The position numbers and the translations under genes were made by a program. The notes under the pieces are model-generated. The model saw only the letters and a program-made list of their open reading frames with translations, was not told the DNA's origin and did not search any database. Shown here in pieces: positions 31,895 to 43,160 of a DNA stretch of 64,000 nucleotides. How positions within the stretch are numbered: position 1 is the first letter of the stretch; the number at the start of each line of letters is the position of its first letter. This stretch comes from Achatina immaculata. Its lineage: Eukaryota > Mollusca > Gastropoda > Stylommatophora > Achatinidae. The stretch is from positions 25,419,314 to 25,483,313 of the forward strand of contig CM019691.1 of NCBI GenBank assembly GCA_009760885.1, in the 5' to 3' direction.

Positions 31895-32898
31895 TATCAC
31901 TGGTAGGTGTGTTTTCTAATATTCATCTACTTTTTCCATCGTTATATACTGGTAGGTGGATTTTTTCTAATATTTATCGACTTCTCTCATCGTTATATAC
32001 TGGTAGGTGTAAATTTTCTAATATTTATCTACTTCTCTCATCGTTATATACTGGTAGGTGTATATTTTCTAATATTTATCTACTGCTTTCATTGTTATAT
32101 ACTGGTAGGTGGAAGTTTTCTAATATTCATCTACTGCTTCCACCGTTATATACTGTTAGCTGGAAGTTTTCTAATATTCATCTACTTCTTCCATCGTTAT
32201 ATACTGGTAAGTGTATGTTTTCTAATATTTATCTACTACTTCCATCGTTATATAATAGTAGGTGTATGTTTTCTAATATTTAAATATTTCTTCCACCGCT
32301 ATACAATGCAAGGTGTGTGTTTTCTAATATTTATCTACTTCTTCCATCGTTATATACTGGTAGGTGGAAGTTTTCTAATATTTAAATACTTCTTCCACCG
32401 CTATATAATTGTAGGTGTGTGTTTTCTTCATCTACTTCTTCCATCGTTATATACTGGTAGGTAGAAGTTTTCTAATATTCATCTACTGCTTCCACCGTTA
32501 TATACTGGTGGATGAAAGATTTCTAATATTTATCTCCTTCTTCCATCGTTATATACTGGTAGGTGGAAGTTTTCTAATATTCATCTACTTTTTCCATCGT
32601 TATATACTGGTAGGTGGATTTTTTCTAATATTTATCGACTTCTCTCATCGTTATATACTGGTAGGTGTAAATTTTCTAATATTTATCTACTTCTTTCATC
32701 GTTATATACTGGTAGGTGGATTTTTTTTTCTAATATTTATCTACTTTTTCCATCGTTAAATACTGGTAGGTGGATTTTTTCTAATATTTATCTACTTCTC
32801 TCATCGTTATATACTGGTAGGTGTATATTTTCTAATATTTATCTACTTCTTCCATCGTTATATACTGGTAGGTGGATGTTTCTAATACTTATCTACTG
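31895..32898. repeat. 51-bp minisatellite, about 19 copies
   Basis: The unit contains catcgttatatactggtagg and tttctaatatttatctact. Two plus frames are open because 51 is divisible by 3. A block of about 125 bp at 31921 recurs at 32579 with one mismatch, so part of the array was copied as a multi-unit block. Confidence 0.95.
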
Positions 32899-32910
32899 CT
32901 TCTGTCGTTT

Positions 32911-32913
<3 letters not shown>

Positions 32914-32968
<55 letters not shown>
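32914..32968. repeat. (TA)n microsatellite
   Basis: About 27 TA units directly abutting the 3' end of LINE-C. Confidence 0.97.
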
Positions 32969-32970
<2 letters not shown>

Positions 32971-33239
32971 GAACCTTAAGTGCCCAGGGCACATGGGGCT
33001 TCCGCAAGGGTTTTCCACAAATGCCTGTCTTTCGCCTTTTTTTCTGCTCTTGCCCAGGTGAGCCCTCTATTGCTCAACATCCTTTCTGTTGTTCTTCTCC
33101 ATGTCTCTTTTGGTCTACCCTTACTTCTGTTCCCCTGTGGTGTCCATCTTAGTGCTATTTTTGGTAGTGAGTTGTCAGTCATTCTGAGCACATGTCCCAA
33201 CCATCACCAGCGTCTTTCCTCAATAATTGTTGTCAGTGG

Positions 33240-33243
<4 letters not shown>
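32969..33243 (-). mobile_element. LINE-C 3' fragment
   Basis: The minus strand encodes RWLGHVLRMTDNSLPKIAL, RWTPQGNRSKGRPKETWRRT and DRHLWKTLAEAPCALGT before a stop. It is 5'-truncated at the (TA)n array and is the sister of 18482-18800. Confidence 0.92.

Positions 33244-33311
<68 letters not shown>
33244..33311. repeat. (TA)n microsatellite at LINE-A 3' end
   Basis: About 34 TA units. It follows directly on the LINE-A 3' motif (minus strand cacgggaaggatataagata), so it probably grew from the element's AT-rich tail. Confidence 0.97.
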
Positions 33312-33313
<2 letters not shown>

Positions 33314-33331
33314 TATATCCTTCCCGTGCCG

Positions 33332-36280
33332 TTAAACGTCACATAGGGCTCGCAAAGTGGTTCGCCAAAAATTTTTCCTGTCTTCGGCGAGTCTTTCAAC
33401 CTCATCAAAGGATTTTATGCCTGTTAACTTGGCCACTCTTAATAATGTCCTCTTCAGAGTTTCACGCGGTCTGCCCCTTTTTCTTCGGCCTGTTGTGTTC
33501 CACTTGATAGCTTGTTTTGGGATTCTCTGATCATTTCTTCTCATCACGTGACCAACATATGTCCATCTCCTTTTCTTGATCACCCATGAGACTGGTTGTT
33601 ATCCAGTCATCCGTCTTATCTCTGCATTGTTCTTAAATTCATTCCACTTGATGCCGAGTATTTTCCTTAGGCATTTGTTTTCAAAAGAGTCTAATTTCTT
33701 GTCTATTTCTTTAGTTGTTTTCCAGCTTTCGCATGCATAAATGAGGGTGGATATTACATTTGAATTGAATAGTCTTAACTTGGTTTTTGTGCTTATAACT
33801 TTTGAATTCCATATGTTCTCAAGATTCTTGAAGACTGATGCTGCTTTTGCAATTCTGATCCTAACTTCCTTTCTAGTGTCACCGTCCTGGTCTATGTAGC
33901 TGCCAAGGTATGCAAATTGATTGACTTCTTCAATATCTGTCCCTTCTATGTGTATTTTTCCATTTTGAGTGATGGGAATTTTCATTATTTTTGTTTTGTC
34001 CTTGTTAATTTCAAGTCCTATTTTGCTAGCCAGTGAAGACAGGCTATCTGTTTTTTCTTGCATGGAATTCACATTATTACTGATAAGAGTTATGTCATCA
34101 GCAAAATCAAGATCTTCTAGTTGGGTCCCATGTACCCAGTCAATACCTGTGTTACCTGTGCAGCATTTTTTCATTATGAAGTCTATTGTAATCCCAAAAA
34201 GTAAAGGAGACAGTATACATCCTTGTTTCACGCCTGTTTCAATCTGGAACCATTCACTCATCCCTTCTTCTGTCTTGACTGCACAACCATATCCATTGTA
34301 TAAGTCCTTAATGATGTTGACAATTTTAGGTGGTATTCCATATAGACATAAAATTCTATATAATGAATCTCTGTGTATGCTATCAAATGCCTTTTTAAAA
34401 TCTATGAAGTTCAGTATTAATGGTTTCTGCTTTTCAATATGTTCTTCAAGTATTATTCTGAGAGTAAAGATCTGGTCGAGACAGCTTCTCCCTTTTCGAA
34501 ATCCTGCTTGTTCTTCTCTCATTGCAGTATCCACTATATCTTTGAATCTATTCAAAATGACCTTGCAAAATACTTTTGACACAACTGATATTAAGGTTAC
34601 TCCTCTCCAGTTGTTACAGTCACTAAGGTTGCCCTTTTTTGGTATTTTAACAATGATTCCTTTCTTCCAATTAGAAGGGACCTTTTCTTCTTTCCAAATC
34701 TTGTTAAACATTCTCTGTAGTTGTCTCATGCTGTCACTATTGATAGCTTTTAGCATCTCGGCTGTTATTTCATCTTCACCTGCAGCTTTGTTGTTAGCCA
34801 TTAAATTCACTGCTGTTTCAATTTCATGCAATTTAATTTCATCTAGGTTGACATTTAGTTGTGGGGCTGGTAAGTCAGTTTCAAGGTTTAACAATTCTTT
34901 TGGGTGTGGTCGATTGAGTATTTCTTGGAAGTGTTCAGCCCATCTTTGCTTTTGGTCTTTATTTGATGTTAATAGTGTTCCAGTTTTGCTAAGGATTGGT
35001 CTTTCTTTAGATGTAATAGTACCTGTTAGCCTCTTTTGTATGTTATATAAAGTTTTGCTGTCTCCTGTTTTTGCTGCTTTTTCTGCCTCTTTCGCCATAT
35101 TGTCTATGTATTCTCTTTTATCCCTTCTAGCTGAACTTTTTACTTTCTTGTCTATGTCTTTGTATTTTGCTTTTGCCGAATCTCTTTCATGATCTGCTTT
35201 TGCATTCAACATGTCTAATTTGACTGCTCGTCTTTCATGTATATACTTCCATGTTGTATCTGATATCCATGCTTTTCTATTTGGTTTTTCCAATCCAGCG
35301 CTTACTTTTGCTGCTGTGATTATGGCTGCGCTGTAAGAATTCCATAAGTCATCTATACCTATCTCCTCAACTTCACTGGGTGTTTTGGAATGATTGGCAA
35401 GTTCCTGATTGAAATTAATGTTAGTATTTTCTTCTTGTAGGCTGTGGCTGTTTATCTTTCTGTGTACTGATTTCTTGTGTTGACTTTTCAATTTTAGTTT
35501 TATTTTCCCTATGCACAGGTTGTGATCACTGTTGACATCTGCACCCCTATAAGCCCTTACATCCATGAGAGATGTTCTGTATTGCTTTCTAATACAAAAA
35601 TGGTCTATCTGGTTTCTAGTTCTATCATCTGGAGATATCCACGTTGTTTTATGTATCTCTTTGTGTGGGAATATTGTGCCTCCAATGACCATGACCTCTG
35701 TTAGACATACTTCAATTAATCTTTCTCCATTCTGACTAACCATGTCAATTCTTTCCTTCCCCATCACTTTTTCAACGTCGGTATTATTCTTCCCTACCTT
35801 AACATTGAAGTCCCCCCTAGCAATTAGGATGTCGTGTTTAGGGACTTTGTTGATGATTTGTTGTAGTTGGTGATAGAAGTCGTCTTTCACATCATCATCT
35901 GCATCATTCGTGGGTGCATAACACTGTATTATTGTCATTCTTCCGTGTCGTAGGTTGTACCGTGCTCTTATTATACGACTGTTCACCGGTTCCCATTCTA
36001 CAAGGCTCTTTGCAGCTACATTTGACATAATAATGCCCACTCCGTCTCGGAATTTACCGTCATTTCTGCCTGAATGTATAATTAACTTACCGTTTTCTGC
36101 CGATCTTTTACCTGCTTCTGGCCATCGCATTTCGCTGATGCCCAGTATGTCTAGATGGTATCTCTCCATTTCTTTGATGACCTGAGTAGTTTTTGTTAGT
36201 GCTGCCATCGTTCTCACATTCCAGAATCCAACCCTTGTCACACGTTTGGGGCCGACGAATGAGCTCTTCGGAGTTGGCAT
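33332..36280 (-). pseudogene. LINE-A endonuclease-reverse transcriptase, one nonsense codon
   Basis: Reads 893 codons from MPTPKSS to a TAA at 33601-33599, then continues in the same frame for 88 more codons to the stop at 33332; the whole would be 981-982 residues. Endonuclease residues look intact: E50 (GISEMRW), GDFN at 156-159, IDH at 225-227 and SDHN at 251-254. RT landmarks are also intact: AGFRKGRSCLDQ near 592, FIDFKKAFD at 625-633, GVKQGCILSPLLFG near 683 and FADD at 726-729. The plus copy at 13.9 kb has CAA where this one has TAA, so the stop is a C-to-T change. The lost tail carries the GHVMRR and RKRGRPRETLKRT basic region. Confidence 0.92.
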
Positions 36281-36554
36281 CCCTGATGCTCGGTTGGTTT
36301 ATCTGCGAGTTTCCATAACGATATCTTTTTTTCCCATCTGGAGTTGCCTCTAGATAGGTCCCAGGATAAGGTTGTTAGCCTTATGCCCAAAATTTGTTCT
36401 CTTACTTTACTGTACCAAAGCCTCGTAGTTTCCTATTTATAAAAAATTATAAAAAATTGTTCATTAGCCTTATGCCCAACTCCCGGTACATGATATGTAA
36501 CAGATCAAGCGGAATTCCGCTGATTTCTGCATGCCGGCGAGAGCGTTTTAAAAA

Positions 36555-36586
36555 CGACCGCCATCTTGCACGTCACGCCGGAAGTC
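36555..36586 (-). promoter_or_regulatory. candidate LINE-A 5' promoter with YY1-like site
   Basis: The first bases of the element on the minus strand read gacttccggcgtgacgtgca followed by agatggcggtcg. This holds a TGACGT CRE-like core, an ETS-like CCGGAAGT (inverse of ACTTCCGG) and AAGATGGCGG, which fits the YY1 consensus. GC-rich, it contrasts with the AT-rich surroundings. A role as an internal 5' promoter is inferred by analogy with the YY1 site of mammalian L1. Confidence 0.45.
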
Positions 36587-36603
36587 ATATATATATATAT
36601 ATA
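36587..36603. repeat. short (TA)n at LINE-A 5' end
   Basis: Eight TA units abutting the 5' end of LINE-A. Possibly the other half of the target microsatellite. Confidence 0.9.
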
Positions 36604-37779
36604 AACACGAAAAAGTAACACATTTTGGAAACGAACATTAGAAACGTAAAAAAAAAATCATGGAAAACAGTGTGGAGGAAAGAACGAATGATGTTTTTAT
36701 TTTCAAAACGTGAAGACCTGGCCCGTCTGACATTCTGCCCTTTATCCCCCAACTTTTATTCTACTCCAGACATTCCACATCAGTTAGCACGAACACGTTA
36801 AGCATACAACAAAACATTAAAACTGAAATAACAAAACTGAAATACCAAAGTGCTCAGTACAGGAAATACCATCAACGCCATTTGTAAAACAAAAGTGGAC
36901 AGACAAACATTGGAAATCATTTTTTTTAATCAATGTTTTTTGCCAAATCATAAACAATGGAAACGAATACAGAATTCACAGAGCAAACAATGTAACCTGT
37001 CGATGTCTACCACTCCTAAAAGATCAAAAAGAAAAAAAAAACTCTTTCAAACAATATTCAGCCTGACGATGAGCCAACAATGCCAAACATGGACACCCAT
37101 CCCAGTTAAGTGGCTCCGGCACTTGATATGCAAGAAACTAGAACCAGTTGCACCTGCATGCAACTCTAAACCATCTGGATATAGGGCGCGGTGCTGACCA
37201 AGGAAAAACTGGACAGATGGGTTGAAAGACACAAGGAGCAAACATAACACGACAGCTACCCAGGCCTCTCACCCTACTCTGGACCGACGTCTGAAACTCC
37301 CTGCGACGCTAACGCCATAAGCAGACAGATAAGAAGAAAAGGAAGATAAAAATAGACGATGGGGAAAATGTTCTTTAGAAATCAGAAAGAAAACAGGATT
37401 AGCCATGTGCATGTTGAAGCGAACGAGATAGACCCTAGCCTGCAAGACGCAGCATGTAAATTAAAGCCCAGAGCCTCTCAAGTGTTCTATACACAGAACA
37501 ATACTTATGTATATTAAATGTGCAGGCTAAAGAACATTAATGAATAGGAAACGCTTGAGCGCGGATGTGGTTATTTCAAAGCCGGACGCGGTTCGTTGTG
37601 ATTAATTTATAAACATTTGTAAGGTCAAACATTTTAGTCTTTTCTAATGTGCTATCCAGCTGAGCCAGTCGGTGTTGACGCAGACATTTTTAGATGTAGG
37701 GGCGGGAGTGGTGAAGACGGTAGCGGCCAGTGACCCACAGCCATGGTTGGTGACCCACAGACAATCCAGACCCACCCCC
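36604..37779. other. no supported gene
   Basis: Mostly AT-rich. A minus ORF at 37047-37250 looks mildly protein-like but has no clear splice sites. No repeat family was recognised. Confidence 0.45.
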
Positions 37780-37930
37780 CCCACACACACATATCCACGG
37801 ATACCTACCTCATTAACGGGTCCGGCTTGGCTGACGGTGCAGGACCCACTACGGGGCTCACGGCGGTGGAGTCCACTAAAGACCCACTACACCCTCCTCC
37901 TTTTTTTTTTCGCTCCACTCACTGACAATC
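37780..37930 (-). mobile_element. dispersed repeat S1, partial inverted copy e
   Basis: The minus strand matches the central part of S1: an A-run, agg(a)gg(t)gtg, an actcca-ccg block, and a diverged form of ccctgccccgttagcca. Weaker similarity than the other copies. Confidence 0.55.
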
Positions 37931-37934
37931 GGTA

Positions 37935-39252
37935 AGAACAGCGAAGAGCAGAACCTCTATCTTAATGCAAAGAAAACTAAAGTGATGACAACTGACAAAA
38001 CAAACAAGACAGCTGAAATATGTATCACTGATGAAACATTGTAAGAGCTGGAGAGTTTTGAATATCTTGGATTATTACTAACTAATAACAGAGATACAAT
38101 GAGCGATATTACAAGGATAATATCTATCGCTCTTCAAAAAATAAAACAACTCAACACGCTGTGGAGGGAAACAGACAGAACTACAAAAATAAGATATTTA
38201 AGGGTATGGATCTTTCCCATCGCAACATATGTCTGTGAGACCCGGGCACTTAACAAAACAGCTGATAAACACATAAATTACTTTGAATGTAAATGCTACA
38301 GAAGAGTCCTTCAAATATCATGGACACAAAAAAAAGAACAAATATATCCATACTACAAGAAATTCATACTGAAGAAGGTTGGCTAGTAAGGAAGATTAAA
38401 CAGTTCAGTTCAGTCATTTGCATGTCCCTTGCGGAATTTTATCTGCCAAACAGCACTCCTGTAGGCCTCTCGGTTGTGAGCAAGATGGCCTGCTGCTGAT
38501 GCATCCATTTGCAGATTATCAACGATGTCTTTCAGCCATCTTCGCCTTGGTCTTCCTCTCTTTCTTTTCCTCATTATGTATCCTTCCAAGACGGTCTTAT
38601 CTAAATTCTCATGATGTTTAATGTGTCCAAAATATTTAAGTTTTCTCTGTTTAATCCTCTTTACTAGCCAGCCTTCTTCAATATTAAATTCTTGTAGTAT
38701 GAATATACTTGTTCTTTTTTGTGTCCATGATATCTGAAGAATTTTTCTGTAGCATTTACATCCAAAGGCATTTATGTATTTCTCATCATTATTAGTGTGT
38801 ATCTCCATTATTAGTTAGTAATGGTCCAAGATATTCAAAACTCTCCACGACTTCCAATTTTTCCTCATTGATACTTATATCAGCTGCTTTATTTGTTTTG
38901 TCAGTTGTCATCAGTTTAGTTTTCTTCGTATTAAGATAGAGAGGTTTTTTTGCTGATCACTATTTTTACGGACTGACATAATTAATTTTTCCATTCCTTT
39001 TAGATTAAACAGAGAAAATGTCAATGTTTTGAACATATTAAACGTCATGATAATTTAGAGAAGACAATCTTGGAAGGGTACATAATGGGAAAAAGAAAGT
39101 GAGGAAGGCTAAGGCAGCGATGGCTGCAAGACACCGTTGATGATCTGCGAATGGACGCATCTACAGCAAGGCATCTTGTTTACAACCGAGAGGCCTACGG
39201 GAGAGCTGTTAGGGAGGCAAAGTTTCACAGGGGACATGCAAATGACTGACTG
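37935..39252 (+). mobile_element. LINE-B copy interrupted by an antisense LINE-B
   Basis: Plus-strand LINE-B in two parts, 37935-38403 and 39002-39252. They join at the duplicated 11-mer agattaaacag. Part 1 carries SFEYLGLLLTNN-like, ITRIISIALQKIKQLNTLWR and FPIATYVCETRALNK text. Part 2 ends with cacaggggacatgcaaatga and an ACTG tail. Stops and frameshifts are present. Confidence 0.93.
38404..39001 (-). mobile_element. LINE-B inserted antisense within LINE-B, 11-bp TSD
   Basis: 598 bp on the minus strand, flanked by exact copies of agattaaacag (38393-38403 and 39002-39012). The 3' end has the ACTG-type tail (gactgaactgaa on the minus strand), and the 5' end starts within the family at aaaaggaatggaaaaattaa. 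It carries INAFGCKCYRKILQISWTQK and RKRGRPRRRWLKDIVDNLQM. It lacks about 200 bp of RT sequence between THTNN-like and DEKYINAFG text. Confidence 0.95.
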
Positions 39253-39742
39253 ACTCACTGACTGAACAAATAGCCGCCGTAGTCCGCTCTTAGTTCCACG
39301 CGATATCGAAACTCTCCAAGTTTCGGATGCAAAGAAAATCGTGCTTGCAGTTCCAATGAGACAGAGGAACAGCAACAACTGAAGACATTTTCTGTGACTT
39401 GAAACCAGTGCTTCTTCTGTGGCCTACGTCATGATGATCTTAAACTGGCAGACAAGGAGTAGGACACTGAACGCGTGGAGGTAATTTCTTTGAAGCTTTC
39501 TGTTCATGTTGCTCTTGAAAGCACTGCGCTGTTCTTCCAGATATTATACTGTCCTTCTTGTACTACATCCAGAACATGAGAATCAGAAGATCTTCTCACT
39601 GGTTCCCACAGAAACAAACAAACTGCATATGGGATGGCGAACTTCGTGCTCTGCTTTCTTCATTTCTTGAGGCGAATGCAATGAACAGCGTTCTTTTTGC
39701 ATTTTAACAATCAATGGTCGAAAACACACACAAAAGACATTT
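39253..39742. other. no recognised feature
   Basis: Unassigned; no supportable ORF. Confidence 0.5.
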
Positions 39743-39823
39743 AAAGTAAACTGTAAGAGTAAAGGATGTAAAGTAAACTGTAAGAGTAAAGGATGTAAAG
39801 TAAACTGTAAGAGTAAAGGATGT
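39743..39823. repeat. 27-bp tandem repeat, 3 copies
   Basis: The unit contains gtaaactgtaagagtaaagg followed by atgtaaa. Confidence 0.93.
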
Positions 39824-39889
39824 AACATTAGCTTCGCTTTTTGAAAATCAAAGACATACGAGAGGGAAAAGTAGCAAAAGAATAACTGG

Positions 39890-39955
39890 ATATCGAACGC
39901 TGGACTCTAGTGGGGCAAGCAACCGTCTAGCCACGATAGGACAGCACATTAACCC
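39890..39955 (-). mobile_element. possible tRNA-like SINE head
   Basis: The minus strand shows an A-box-like gtggctagacggttgc and a B-box-like gcgttcgatatcc at roughly the right spacing. No body or second copy was found, so this is tentative. Confidence 0.3.
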
Positions 39956-40226
39956 GTCAGTCGACGAAGCACAGCTTTCTGCGGGCAGGCGTCAGTGAAA
40001 AGTATCTGTTGGCTCCTATCTTATATTCCAGGCAGTTGACAGGCGGCCCCATCGAAACGTCCACGTCAGTTTCTTTTCAGGTTTCTGTCGGGCTCCACTA
40101 CCAGAAAGCACACGTTGGTTCCTATGCTATATTCCAGGCTTTTATATCTCAGCAGATTTTTACCATTCGAATCATGTGAAAGCAGACCAGTCTCTTGGTG
40201 ATAGCTTCTTCTTTTATGCGGATCTC

Positions 40227-40747
40227 TCAATCCCCAACGTCACCAGCATCATCTGACACTAGGACAACGTCACCAGCATCATCTGACACTAGGACAACGT
40301 CATCAGCATCATCTGACACTAGGACAACGTCATCAGCATCATCTGACACTAGGACAACGTCATCAGCATCATCTGACATTAGAACAACGTCACCAGCATC
40401 ATCTGACACTAGAACAACGTCATCAGCATCATCTGACACTAGAACAACGTCACTAGCATCATCTGACACTAGAACAACGTCATCAGCATCATCTGACACT
40501 AGAACAACATCACCAGCATCATCTGACACTAGAACAACATCACCTGCATCATCTGACACTAGAACAACGTCACCAGCATCATCTGACACTAGAACAACGT
40601 CACCAGCATCATCTGACACTAGAACAACGTCACCAGCATCATCTGACACTAGAACAACGACACCAGCATCATCTGACACTAGAACAACGTCACCAGCATC
40701 ATCTGACACTAGGACAACGTCACCAGCATCATCTGACACTAGAACAA
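40227..40747. repeat. 30-bp minisatellite, about 17 copies
   Basis: The unit is caccagcatcatctgacact plus agaacaacgt. With a 30-bp period the plus frame gives a Ser/Thr-rich TSPASSDTRT decapeptide and the minus frame gives an acidic repeat. The plus frame continues into the LINE-B fragment, which argues against a mucin-like gene. Confidence 0.96.
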
Positions 40748-40822
40748 TTTGTAATATCAGCTACCATGGCCAACGCTATTATTATCTCTTAATTTTATTC
40801 CGTAAATCTAATAACAACACAA

Positions 40823-41557
40823 CACAAAAAGGAAAGGAAAAACTAATTATGTCAGTCCGTAAGAATAGTGAAGAGCAAAACTTCTATCTTAAAGCGAAGA
40901 AAACTAAACTGATGACAACTGACAAAACAAATAAGGCAGCTGAGGCAATGAGGAAAAACTGGAAGAGGCGGAGAGTTTTGAATATTTTGAATCATTACTA
41001 ACTACTAGTGGAGATACAATGAGAAAAATTAAAAGGACACCTATCGCTCTTCAAAAATTAAAACAACTAAAGAAGCTGTGGAAAGGAACAGACAGAGCTA
41101 CAAAATTAAGATTTTTAAGTGCATTTATCTTTCCCATGGCAACATATGCCTGTGAGACCGGGACACTTAACAAAACAGCTGAGAAGCACATAAATGCCTT
41201 TAAATGTAACTGTTACAGAAGAGTCCTTCAAATATCATGGACGCAGATAAGAACAAATATGTCCATACTACAAGAACTTAAAATTGAAGAAAGTTGGCTT
41301 GTAAAGAGGATTAAAAAGAGAAAACAAATATTTTGGACACATTAAACGTTATGAGAATTTAGAGAAGACCGTCTTGGAAGGATACATAATAGGAAAAAAG
41401 AAAGAGAAGACAAACACGAAGATGGCTGCAAGATGTCGTTGATAATTTGCAAATGGATGCATCAATAGCAGGGCTTCTTGCTTACAACCGACAGGCCTAC
41501 AGAAGAGCTGTTAGGGAGGGGAAGTTCCGCAAGGGACATGCAGATGACTGACTGACT
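40823..41557 (+). mobile_element. LINE-B 3' part, longest collinear copy
   Basis: The frames carry NFYLKAKKTKLMTTDKTNKA, ALQKLKQLKKLWKGTDRATK, FIFPMATYACETGTLNKTAE and CYRRVLQISWTQIRTNMSIL. It ends in tgactgactgactg. Several frameshifts are present. Confidence 0.92.
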
Positions 41558-41732
41558 GAAATCTAATAAATGTTTGCCCAAGATTATGTTTCCTTCTTTC
41601 TTGCATTTTGTGTAAATGTACAAGTCTTTACTCTTACTTCATAATAAAAACAAGAGTTCATTCCAAGTTTCGTCTTCAGACAGAATATTTATTTCCACTT
41701 ATTTTTACTACTGTTCATATACTGTACCATAT

Positions 41733-41735
<3 letters not shown>

Positions 41736-41775
<40 letters not shown>
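41736..41775. repeat. (TA)n microsatellite
   Basis: About 20 TA units. Confidence 0.96.
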
Positions 41776-41778
<3 letters not shown>

Positions 41779-42894
41779 TGCTTTCCAGTACAGCAATGAT
41801 TATAGCAATGATTACAGCTATGTTGCAAAACTTGACCCCGAAAGCTTGTTCTCGTGTCTTTCTTCATGCTCTGGTACATGTGCATGTAGATGTATCGAGG
41901 CTCTCCTTTTCAGTTGTATCCCGAGACTCCCAGGTCAAAGTTGGTGCAGGCTGTTTTCTTTATGCATGTTAAGTCTTGGTACAGTTCGCTGGCTGTGATG
42001 TTTAAAGTAATCATCTCTTTCTTCGTGACTCCTGTATGTCTTGTTCTCTCTCGCCATTTCCGTACTCTCTCTCTCTCTCACGCACGCACACACTTTCTAT
42101 TGTAGGAACTCGATGGTTTGAAAAAGATTTCATCGAATAAGCGTGGGGGGGGGGGGGGGAAAGGTCTTTAACTATTCTGTCTTTATATATATAAAACTGG
42201 ACCAAGAAACAACAAAATCCACTTTTTAAAAATAAAACTGGGCCCAAAAATTGTTTTTTTAAATAAACTGGACCCCAAAAAAAAAAAAAAACAAAGAAAG
42301 AAAGAAACAAATAATTGGAACTTTATATTCTATTTGAATTTCATTCAAACAACACACACACACACAACACCAAACCGGGGGGGGGGGGGGGGTGGAAACG
42401 CTTTTTCTCTATTTTTATCCAAAACAAATCCCAAATATCGTTAGTTTCTGAACTTCTGATTTTTCTGATCTGAATCTCATCAGAACTTGTACCGTCAGTC
42501 CGGGCAATGACGGCGCATACAAAATCTCCTGGACAATTGTACCGGTGTATTTGATGTGTAAGCAACAGCCATGAGTTAGGGAGACGAGTGAATGCCGACC
42601 TTGGCCAAAGGAGCCTAAGATGGAATAATCCTGAGTCAATTTACATAGGTCTGCGGTCCCCCGAAAAAGATGACCAGCTCAAAGCTTACGGGACCCTCGT
42701 TTCCACTTCATCCCGGCACGAATCTGCTGGAATTCAGCCTATGGCAAAGTTCCAAATTTGATTCTAAGTTAAGACGGACCTTTACCGGCCGTTTTCTGAA
42801 CAAGACTGAGCCATTGTCAAATGTCTTCACAACAGACAACTGCGAGGGTCCCACTGTACGCATACCAAAACTTAAGTAGCTTAATCTGTCACTT
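41776..42894. other. no supported gene; G-runs and related low-complexity blocks
   Basis: G homopolymers lie at about 42146-42159 and 42378-42392, with (CA)n at 42353-42365. Three short repeats of an aaactgg(a/g)cc(c/a)aa(a/g)aa form fall at 42195-42280. Confidence 0.5.
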
Positions 42895-43160
42895 CTAGAA
42901 TCGGGTCGTATGTAGCAGAATGGATAAGACGCGCTTCAAGATTCTCTCTGCTCACGCAGAAGATAGTGGGGTCTCTAGTCCATGAGACAGAAAGGAAAAC
43001 TAAAACCCAACAACTTACAGAACTGTGGGAGTCAAGACCAGGAGAGGCTTATCTCCCCCTAGCCCCACTTTGAGAATATCAGTTCAAAGGGCTGAAACAT
43101 TTGTCTGACGGGTGTACTACCTCTGACGACCTTGGGTTTGTGTAGCTTCGTTCTCTATAG
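42895..43160 (+). mobile_element. possible tRNA-derived SINE
   Basis: gtagcagaatggataagacg resembles a tRNA D-arm/A-box. About 50 bases later cagaagatagtggggtctct followed by agtcc resembles the end of a tRNA-Arg-like anticodon arm plus a damaged B-box. The body runs downstream without a clear end, and only one copy was seen. Confidence 0.3.

Larger units (their letters stand above)
33312..36586 (-). mobile_element. LINE-A, near full-length non-LTR retrotransposon
   Basis: Single-ORF LINE of about 3.3 kb with an AP-endonuclease-like domain then a reverse transcriptase, in the style of RTE-clade elements (clade assignment is an inference). It has a 5' leader of about 300 bp (36586-36281) with a GC-rich start, and a 3' end gtttaacggcacgggaagga plus a TA-rich tail. 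(TA)n sits at both ends. Other copies, all truncated, lie at 13.2, 46.3 and 47.5 kb. Confidence 0.93.

Noticed and set aside
33969..35192. 407-codon plus ORF opposite LINE-A
   Set aside because: It is the antisense shadow of the LINE-A reverse transcriptase, whose catalytic motifs are clear on the minus strand.
40195..41001. 268-codon Ser/Thr-rich, mucin-like ORF
   Set aside because: It is made of a 30-bp array with a 3n period, is open on both strands, and runs into a LINE-B fragment. No signal peptide or splice structure.
42440..42560. Minus-strand stretch GDFVCAVIARTDGTSSDEIQ that looks faintly like an NTR/TIMP-type domain
   Set aside because: The acceptor lacks a pyrimidine tract, no donor is evident, and a second frame is equally open. 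Too weak to annotate.
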